NCBI GenBank assembly: GCA_965603115.1
Contig: CBFDBT010000059.1
Coordinates: 1-12,809 of the forward strand
Length of the DNA stretch: 12,809 bases
Source of the DNA: CBFDBT01 sp965603115
GTDB taxonomy: Bacteria > Pseudomonadota > Alphaproteobacteria > Sphingomonadales > Kordiimonadaceae
Direction: 5' to 3'
This document shows positions 7,026 through 12,809 of the stretch, one piece after another (within the stretch, counting starts at the first letter, position 1; each line of letters begins with the position of its first letter). The notes beneath the pieces were generated by a model, which saw only the letters and a list, made by a program, of their open reading frames with translations, made no database searches and was not told the origin of the DNA. The translations under genes and the position numbers were made by a program.

Positions 7026-8261
7026 ATGAGTACTACAGAAAACACCACTACGCCACACGCAGAACTTGAACATCACAAGACAATATTTGACGGCTGGCGC
7101 TCTATTAGCATTGGTCTTTATATGGCACTCGTCGGCTATGCGGTTATGGTTGGCATGCCTGCTCTTAGTGCTGCCTGGGTTACACTTCTTAATTTTACAG
7201 AAGGTCAGGTGGGTAGTGTTGCTGGTGCAGATCTTGGAGGGTTTGCCCTTGGCTCGATCATTACGTCTTTGCTAATTTCCAAGATGAACCGCCGCACTTT
7301 GACGCTTGCAGGCATCATATTGGCAATCGCTGCCAATGCTTTATGCCTTCATTATGTGTCTTATGAAGAAGTATTATGGCTACGGATAGCTGCTGGAATT
7401 GGTAGTGGTGTTTGTACGGCTGTCGCTCTTGTTACACTTGGTGGGACATCACACCCTGCACGCGCTTTCACTATGCTTTTGTTTGCCTTTGCTTTTACGC
7501 AAGGAGGAGAAGCGCAGCTATTGCCAAAGCTTTCTATGAACGGCATTTATTATTTTTTCATAACTCTTAGCGTCATTGGTCTTTTCTTTTTGCATTGGAT
7601 ACCATCACATGCGTCCACGGATATATCCGATGTGGATGTAGATGTTACCGACAAAAAGGGTATGCACCACCATATTCACAAGCACGTGCCTTCTTATGTG
7701 CCATGGATGAGCCTTGTAGCAATCTTCTTGATTTACACCAGTATTGGTGGCTACTGGGCCTATATTAAGCTTGCTAACCTGAGCACAGGGCTGGATGGCG
7801 ACGCTATAGATGAAGCCATTGCCTGGGCATCATATGTGAGTGTTATTGGCTGCTTGGTGACCACATTTATCGCGAACCGCATTGGCATGGCGAAACCTCT
7901 GATTATCGTCTTGCTCTGCATGGCAGCCGTTGCCACTATGATGCTAGCAGATATGACAATTTTGCTGTTATTACTGAATATAATTTTGTTTAACCTGCTT
8001 TGGGTATTCATTGATGTTTACCAAATGGGCACTATGTCTAATTTTGACCCTACGGGTAGATTTGTGGCTTTAATAGTTGCAGCACAAGGACTGGGTAATT
8101 TTCTAGGGCCAAATATTGCAGGTTCCATCCTTAAAAATAACTATGGTTATGATGGTGTCTTTATTATGTGTGCTGTTACAGCCTTTATGGCAATGCTTGT
8201 TTTTGGCACAATGTATGTGCGCCTACGACGCGTCATTCCAGCACTTGCAGATGCCTCTTAA
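7026..8261 (+). CDS. MFS-type membrane transporter
   Basis: The start at 7026 (behind AGGGGGG) gives 411 residues. About 12 hydrophobic segments are visible in two bundles, roughly residues 27-190 and 224-400. They are joined by a polar cytoplasmic loop (about 193-223). Basic residues (KMNRR, 86-90) follow the second segment, as in the major facilitator loop 2-3 motif, and the whole resembles sugar- or metabolite-type MFS permeases. The central loop carries an acidic run (SDVDVDVTDK) and then a histidine cluster (HHHIHKH, 214-220), which may bind metal or sense pH. The substrate is unknown. It lies between a catabolic flavoprotein and a sodium symporter, so uptake of the pathway substrate or export of a product is likely. 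Confidence 0.82.
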   Translation: MSTTENTTTPHAELEHHKTIFDGWRSISIGLYMALVGYAVMVGMPALSAAWVTLLNFTEGQVGSVAGADLGGFALGSIITSLLISKMNRRTLTLAGIILAIAANALCLHYVSYEEVLWLRIAAGIGSGVCTAVALVTLGGTSHPARAFTMLLFAFAFTQGGEAQLLPKLSMNGIYYFFITLSVIGLFFLHWIPSHASTDISDVDVDVTDKKGMHHHIHKHVPSYVPWMSLVAIFLIYTSIGGYWAYIKLANLSTGLDGDAIDEAIAWASYVSVIGCLVTTFIANRIGMAKPLIIVLLCMAAVATMMLADMTILLLLLNIILFNLLWVFIDVYQMGTMSNFDPTGRFVALIVAAQGLGNFLGPNIAGSILKNNYGYDGVFIMCAVTAFMAMLVFGTMYVRLRRVIPALADAS

Positions 8262-8305
8262 CTGTTTGCACCCAACTCTGATCTAACAAAAAGGACAGGA
8301 TATTC

Positions 8306-10057
8306 ATGGACATTTTTACCATTACTATTGCTGTAAGCATCCTTGTCTTTGTGGCTATCGGCAACTATGCTGGTCGTAGTGTTAAAAAGCTGGATGACTA
8401 TTTTGTAGCCGGCAGACGCGCACCAACATTTTTCATTGTCGGTACATTGGTCGCCAGCGTGTTTAGTACGTCCATGTTTTTAGGGGAAGCCGGTTTTACC
8501 TATGACGGTCAAATGGGTCCCTATATTCTATTTCCTGCTATTGCGACTATTGGCTATATCTACGGAGCACTGTTTTTTGGCACCTATATAAGGCGCAGCC
8601 GCGCACCCACTGTGGCCGATTTTTTTGGCCAACGCTTTAATAGCCATAGGGTACAGCAAGTGGCGGGCATCACTATCATAGTTGGTCTTGGTGGATACTT
8701 GCTTATCGTCACGCAGGGCGCCGCTATCCTCTTGTCTGACCTCACGGACTTAAACTATGTGCAAGGCCTTGTTCTGGCCTGGCTGAGCTATACTATTTTC
8801 ACAATGTATGCAGGCTCACAAGGGGTGATATTAACAGATACCCTGATGTTTCTTCTCTTTAGCTTGGCGACTGTTTTCTATGTTGTCTTTATCGTTAGTG
8901 ATATGGGAGGGGTTTCGACAGCCATTGAAAACCTAACCCAACTGGGAAGCAAACCTGACATAGCCGCATGGCACGGAACTTTTGGTGCGGGTACGGAGTG
9001 GCCAACAGCTCTCGATTATTTAATTTGGATGATAATAATGGATTTGTCATGGGGGGTTGTCTATGCGGTGAGCCCTTGGCAATCCAGTCGGCATTTAATG
9101 GCGCGTGATGAGCATGTGGTTCTTCGTGCCGCCATCTATACCTGCATAATTGTTATTATAATGCAGATTTTAATCTATGGCATTGGCGGATTGATCAACA
9201 TCGCAAACCCTAATATTTCACCTTCTGAAACCGTGATGATATGGGGTGCTAAAAACTTGGTCCCTAACTTTTTAGGCGCCCTATTACTCGCCGGTATTAT
9301 GGCCGCTGCCCTGTCGTCTGCTTCAACATTTTTATCACTGGTCGGCTTTAGTGTTAGTAATGACATTGTTAAGCGCAAAGAAAATTTAACACTGCACACG
9401 ACACGCATCTTGATGATGGCCACAGGTATTGTCGTTCTAATAGCCAGCTTTTATTTTCCGCCAAACCTTTTCTGGCTCATGTTATTCATCGGTACAGTCT
9501 TTGCTTCCTCTTGGGGGCCTGTGGGTCTTATGAGTATTTGGAGCAAGCGCATCACCGCTGACGCTGCCTTTTGGGGCATTGTAACAGGCTTTAGCTTTAA
9601 TGTGGTGCCCGCGGCTCTTGAATATCTTGATGTTATCGCTCTGCCTAGCTACTTAAACCCCGTTGTCATAGGTGTGGTTGCAAGCTTAGTAACCATCTTC
9701 GCGGTCTCATCTTCTGGCAAGGTTAGCCGCAATGAAGCCGTTTACCGCATGCGTCTGCACCGAACCCCTGACGAAGATTACAATAAGAAAAAGACCAAGC
9801 TCACTCTTTTAGCGCCAGCCATTTTAATTGTCTTTGGCTGCATCATGCCTGCGATAATGATTAATAATTATGTCATACCTTACCAAACAGGCACTGGGCA
9901 ATTGCTCGCAGATGGATCTATAGACTGGTCAAAAGGCGAAGCTATTTTAGCCATCACATGGGCCGTGCTCTATATCCCACTTGGGCTAATATCGGCCAAC
10001 ATAATTTGGCGGCGCTATAGTCCTACTGCAAAGAGGTCAACCGCCAAATATAATTGA
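8306..10057 (+). CDS. Sodium:solute symporter family (SSS) transporter
   Basis: This is a 583-residue integral membrane protein with about 13 hydrophobic helices, the normal size for the SSS family (PutP, PanF, SGLT relatives). DDYFVAGRRAPTFF near residues 30-43, followed by the first core helix with VASVFSTSMFLGEAGF, is the family's TM1-TM2 signature. AALSSASTFLSLVGFSVSND from residue 334 matches the TM8 signature that supplies Na2-site serine/threonine ligands. It should couple inward Na+ flow to uptake of a small organic solute, consistent with a marine catabolic locus. The start has AAGGA and AGGA upstream. It is 44 bp behind the MFS gene and ends 11 bp from the convergent Rieske gene, with no clear terminator between them. 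Confidence 0.9.
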   Translation: MDIFTITIAVSILVFVAIGNYAGRSVKKLDDYFVAGRRAPTFFIVGTLVASVFSTSMFLGEAGFTYDGQMGPYILFPAIATIGYIYGALFFGTYIRRSRAPTVADFFGQRFNSHRVQQVAGITIIVGLGGYLLIVTQGAAILLSDLTDLNYVQGLVLAWLSYTIFTMYAGSQGVILTDTLMFLLFSLATVFYVVFIVSDMGGVSTAIENLTQLGSKPDIAAWHGTFGAGTEWPTALDYLIWMIIMDLSWGVVYAVSPWQSSRHLMARDEHVVLRAAIYTCIIVIIMQILIYGIGGLINIANPNISPSETVMIWGAKNLVPNFLGALLLAGIMAAALSSASTFLSLVGFSVSNDIVKRKENLTLHTTRILMMATGIVVLIASFYFPPNLFWLMLFIGTVFASSWGPVGLMSIWSKRITADAAFWGIVTGFSFNVVPAALEYLDVIALPSYLNPVVIGVVASLVTIFAVSSSGKVSRNEAVYRMRLHRTPDEDYNKKKTKLTLLAPAILIVFGCIMPAIMINNYVIPYQTGTGQLLADGSIDWSKGEAILAITWAVLYIPLGLISANIIWRRYSPTAKRSTAKYN

Positions 10058-10068
10058 GACAAATCTTT

Positions 10069-11298
10069 TTAAAGGTCTATGTTTTTCAGATACCAGTGAA
10101 TGAATTTCTCGATAATGAATTCCATTTTTGCCAAGGGCCCAGACTCATATCGTTGGCTATTCACACCTTTTTGCGTATCAACGATAATTCGCTCATCTGC
10201 CAAGGTGGTCACATCCCAAAGCCATGTTAGGTCTTCTAGATTATAGTCTTTGCCCTCAACAGCGTCTGATCGCACCAGCCAATAGATGTCGCAGGCTGAC
10301 GTTTCATGTCCTGTCGGCGTGAAGACATAAACAACCACATGGTCATTATAGGCAAGCATATAGGTCAAGGGACCTATGCTGATATCAGATGCCCCATGAT
10401 CAAACCCTTTTATCTGCCCTAAAAGCGGAGCAAGGGGTTCTCCGTCCTTACTTCCGGTTTTATATTTTTCAAAAAGTGCATACCGGCTGTAAGCATATTG
10501 CTCCTGCCCCTCTTCTTGCATATCAAACTGTTTATCTACCTCAAAATGTTTGATGCTACACGCCTCCATGCGCTCTATCATTGGCTTTTGAAGCTCATCA
10601 AATTTATCCTCATCCACTTTTAGCGTATGGCTCAGAGAATATTCAGGGTGCGAGGGGGCACAGTGATAACATTCCTGATAATTTTCCAGCGTCACTTTCC
10701 AGTTAGCGGCTATGGGATAAGTTTTGTGAGCGGCCACTTTCATAGCATTAAAGTCATACATCGCCATAGGCTCGGCTAAGTCTCGTTTAGCATTTTCAAG
10801 GGATGTGGGCTCTTTGCTAAAATTTAGGAAAATCAAACCATCAACAATATCTATCGAGCAGGCATGCAAGTGTATTTCACTACGGTCAAAACTATCTGGC
10901 ATACCCCGCGCGCCGATAAGCGCACCATCAAGACTATAGCTCCAGGCATGGTATGGGCAGGTGAAACGCTTCACATTGCCACTATCTTCCTTGCAGATAT
11001 GCGAGCCACGATGAAGACAGACATTAAAATAGGCCTGTACAGTACCATCACTTGTGCGCACGACAATAGCGCTTTCATCCAACAAGTTGAAAAGGAAATA
11101 ATCACCCACATTTGGAATTTGCGAAACATGGCCGGCAAACAGCCAGTTGTTATAGATGATTCTGTCTACTTCGCGTTCATATATGGCGGGGTCTTTATAA
11201 AATTCTCGCGCAAGGGACCAGCCTGACGGGCTACCATCATGGCGTTTGGCTGCCATATCATATTGCCCCATGTTTTCTCTTTTTTCCTGTAACTTCAT
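10069..11298 (-). CDS. Rieske mononuclear-iron oxygenase, alpha subunit (CntA/GbcA-like)
   Basis: This 409-residue oxygenase component has a [2Fe-2S] Rieske centre formed by C94, H96, C114 and H117 (C-x-H-x17-C-x2-H). The catalytic iron site is in ENYQECYHCAPSH: H212 and H217 are ligands, and the third ligand is probably D368 (possibly D362). E209 takes the place of the aspartate that normally bridges the Rieske centre of one subunit to the iron of the next. The spacing E-x2-H-x4-H and this glutamate match carnitine oxygenase CntA and relatives acting on quaternary ammonium compounds (GbcA, YeaW). The likely role is N-demethylation or C-N cleavage of a betaine-like substrate. The start at 11298 is backed by AGAGGG, 7 nt upstream; a second ATG lies 9 codons in. 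No reductase component is visible in the window, so electrons must come from a partner elsewhere. Confidence 0.9.
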   Translation of the reverse strand: MKLQEKRENMGQYDMAAKRHDGSPSGWSLAREFYKDPAIYEREVDRIIYNNWLFAGHVSQIPNVGDYFLFNLLDESAIVVRTSDGTVQAYFNVCLHRGSHICKEDSGNVKRFTCPYHAWSYSLDGALIGARGMPDSFDRSEIHLHACSIDIVDGLIFLNFSKEPTSLENAKRDLAEPMAMYDFNAMKVAAHKTYPIAANWKVTLENYQECYHCAPSHPEYSLSHTLKVDEDKFDELQKPMIERMEACSIKHFEVDKQFDMQEEGQEQYAYSRYALFEKYKTGSKDGEPLAPLLGQIKGFDHGASDISIGPLTYMLAYNDHVVVYVFTPTGHETSACDIYWLVRSDAVEGKDYNLEDLTWLWDVTTLADERIIVDTQKGVNSQRYESGPLAKMEFIIEKFIHWYLKNIDL

Positions 11299-11344
11299 AA
11301 TCTTGCCCTCTTGTTAACTGTGTACTTGCTGGGTTTGTTTGATA

Positions 11345-11381
11345 TCCTAAAAATTCAAAGCCTAAGAGATCTTCATAGGCT
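11345..11381 (-). terminator. Candidate intrinsic terminator of the aminotransferase-GntR transcript
   Basis: On the minus strand AGCCTA (11381-11376) pairs with TAGGCT (11364-11359), with a partly paired loop. TTTGAATTTTT follows. The stem begins within the GntR stop region, and the T-rich tract lies upstream of the Rieske gene. The stem is short (6 bp plus 2-3 inner pairs), so it may only attenuate transcription into the Rieske gene. Confidence 0.45.
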
Positions 11382-12119
11382 ATGTTTTAAGCTTTTCACA
11401 TAGTCCGGTTTAGGAAGCGGCAAGTTATCACCATAATCGCTAAGCCAATCACTTTCGATAAGAAAACCAATGCTTTCACGAATATCAGCTTCTATAGCAC
11501 TTTTTAGTCCAAATGGGTTATGATGTCTAAGAGAATGTATGATATCGCAGTGTCTGTCATGGGTATAATGATCTGGCAATTTAGCTATAGACAAGCGGTG
11601 TAACGGTCCTAATTGTAACCATAATTGTTCTATCATTGGCATTGTCACAGGGTGTGGGTGCGCTGTATAGAGCGTGCGATGAAACATCTGATTGCCAAGA
11701 ATAATGCCATGAAAGTCACGGTCTTCAAATGCTTTGTTTTGCTGACTGTTTAAAATTTCAAGGTTGATTATACAGTTTTCATCTATGTAAGGCATGGCAC
11801 GAATGGCTGCAAAAGATTCTAGCTCAACTCTAAGCTCAATCAGCTCTGCCAATCTTGCAGGCACTAGCGTCGGCACAATAATCCGGCGATTGGCTTTAAT
11901 AGTTAGAGCGCCTTCAGTAGTAAGACGTTTAAGCGCTTCCCGCACAGGCATAGCGCTGACATCCAAAATACCGGCTATTTGGCGTATTGTCAGAGCCTGA
12001 CTGGGCTGAAGCTGTCCGGACATAATTGCAAATCGTAGCGCTCGGTAGACCCATTCTTGTGCGGTCTCTTCCTCATCACGCTTAAGATCATTTAACTGTA
12101 TGTCCGGCTGCTCATTCAT
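11373..12119 (-). CDS. GntR-family transcriptional regulator, FCD (FadR-type) subfamily
   Basis: This 248-residue regulator has an N-terminal winged helix at about 20-85, including LTIRQIAGILDVSAMPVREALKRL-type recognition residues at 43-66 and the turn EGALTIKANRR. The all-helical FCD ligand-binding domain (about 90-225) follows. FCD proteins usually bind a metal and a carboxylate effector. H147 (NQMFHR) fits one metal ligand. The final helix, where a histidine is usual, reads IEADIRES with D212, so the metal site may be altered. The gene begins 5 bp after the aminotransferase stop and lacks a good ribosome-binding site, so it is probably translated by coupling. It is the only regulator visible and the likely repressor of the locus. 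The palindrome at 250-262 is a candidate target, by inference. Confidence 0.88.
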   Translation of the reverse strand: MNEQPDIQLNDLKRDEEETAQEWVYRALRFAIMSGQLQPSQALTIRQIAGILDVSAMPVREALKRLTTEGALTIKANRRIIVPTLVPARLAELIELRVELESFAAIRAMPYIDENCIINLEILNSQQNKAFEDRDFHGIILGNQMFHRTLYTAHPHPVTMPMIEQLWLQLGPLHRLSIAKLPDHYTHDRHCDIIHSLRHHNPFGLKSAIEADIRESIGFLIESDWLSDYGDNLPLPKPDYVKSLKHSL

Positions 12120-12124
12120 AATGC

Positions 12125-12809
12125 TTACATATTTGCTATTTCATTTGCGGTAGCATCTAATGCATTCCGCGCCTTTATCACCAATTCGTCAATTTCATCT
12201 TTACTGATTACAATCGGTGGACAGAGTATCATAGCATCCCCGACTGAGCGCATTACCAGACCACTATTAAAACAATGCTCACGACAACGGAAACCCACAT
12301 TAAGCGCTTCGTCAAAAGCTTTCTTAGTCGCTTTATCCTCTGCAAGTTCAATCGCACCAAGCCAACCAATACTACGGACTTCAGCAACAAGTGGGTGGTC
12401 TTCAAGGGTTTGAATGCTCGTTTGGAAATATTCCATGCGGTCCTTACAAGCTTCGCCAACGAGGCCATCGCGCTCCATTATTTCAATGTTTTTGAGTGCA
12501 ACGGCACAAGCAACAGGGTGACCAGAATAGGTAAATCCATGCACCATTTCTTCGTCACCTGTCGCGATGGTGTCGGCAATATCCCCACCAAGTGCCACAG
12601 CTGATATCGGCATATAACCAGAGGATAACCCTTTAGCCATAGTGATAATATCTGGTGTTATGCCATATGTTTCGGATCCGAACCAATTACCTGTGCGGCC
12701 CCATCCGCAGATCACTTCATCCGCCCAAAGCAAGATGCCATGCTTACGACATAACGCTTCAACTTTCGGCCAATACCCAACTGGCGGCGGACGCATGCCA
12801 CCCGCTCCC
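12125..12809 (-). CDS. Class-III PLP-dependent aminotransferase, C-terminal part (runs off right edge)
   Basis: The frame is open to the window edge: the residues before the first visible Met read GAGG, a normal lead-in to the PPPVGYW segment of this family. The 5' end is therefore outside the window and that Met is internal. About 228 residues are visible, roughly half of a typical 440-460-residue enzyme. ADEVICGWGRTG contains the aspartate that contacts the PLP pyridine nitrogen (codon 12719-12721). MAKGLSSGYMP contains the PLP-binding lysine (codon 12632-12634). GFTYSGHPVACAVAL follows, as in omega-aminotransferases. Family members move amino groups from terminal amines or omega-amino acids to pyruvate or 2-oxoglutarate. 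Here it probably deaminates a pathway intermediate. It is the first visible gene of the minus-strand unit leading to the GntR regulator. Confidence 0.88.
   Translation of the reverse strand, partial: GAGGMRPPPVGYWPKVEALCRKHGILLWADEVICGWGRTGNWFGSETYGITPDIITMAKGLSSGYMPISAVALGGDIADTIATGDEEMVHGFTYSGHPVACAVALKNIEIMERDGLVGEACKDRMEYFQTSIQTLEDHPLVAEVRSIGWLGAIELAEDKATKKAFDEALNVGFRCREHCFNSGLVMRSVGDAMILCPPIVISKDEIDELVIKARNALDATANEIANM

Noticed and set aside
10058..10080. Bidirectional terminator between the convergent symporter and Rieske genes (AGAC...GTCT)
   Set aside because: Only 4 bp pair across the gap, and the sequence is constrained by the ends of both genes; there is no convincing stem plus T-tract.
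10864..11226. Plus-strand open frame of 120 codons inside the Rieske gene
   Set aside because: It lies opposite the conserved Rieske and iron-site coding region, has no ribosome-binding site or recognisable domain, and is best explained as an antisense shadow.

Overview
The window looks like a catabolic locus from an alphaproteobacterium, probably marine. This rests on moderate GC by eye, the mix of Na+-coupled transport, a Rieske oxygenase, GcvT-like and FAD enzymes, and typical Shine-Dalgarno signals. Taxonomy is an inference only. Two genes run off the edges: a cupin at the left and a class-III aminotransferase at the right. I see no tRNA, rRNA, insertion sequence, CRISPR array or phage gene.

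Layout. Positions 1-192 (minus) hold the N-terminal half of a small cupin. A 300-bp divergent intergenic region follows. It contains a palindromic operator-like site and an unusual perfect 13-bp inverted repeat that can close a branched RNA structure. The plus-strand block (494-10057) then encodes: two PYROXD2/CrtI-like FAD oxidoreductases; a GcvT/DmdA-like tetrahydrofolate methyltransferase; a second small cupin; a third PYROXD2-like FAD oxidoreductase; an MFS transporter; and a sodium:solute symporter. The first three genes overlap at their ends (4 bp and 11 bp), so they are translationally coupled. The minus-strand block (12809 to 10069) encodes the aminotransferase, a GntR/FCD regulator 5 bp behind it, and a Rieske mononuclear-iron oxygenase alpha subunit. 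The last of these converges with the symporter, with 11 bp between them.

How the genes may work together (inference). The Rieske protein has a glutamate where most ring-hydroxylating oxygenases have a bridging aspartate. That is the signature of enzymes acting on quaternary ammonium compounds (CntA carnitine oxygenase, GbcA glycine-betaine monooxygenase). The FAD enzymes plus a GcvT-like protein resemble, in separate pieces and with a different flavoprotein fold, the FAD + folate-domain design of dimethylglycine and sarcosine dehydrogenases. With uptake transporters, an aminotransferase and a GntR regulator, the simplest reading is import and stepwise demethylation or oxidation of an N-methylated amine or betaine-like compound. 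One-carbon units would pass to tetrahydrofolate and nitrogen would be recovered by transamination. The substrate cannot be read from the sequence.
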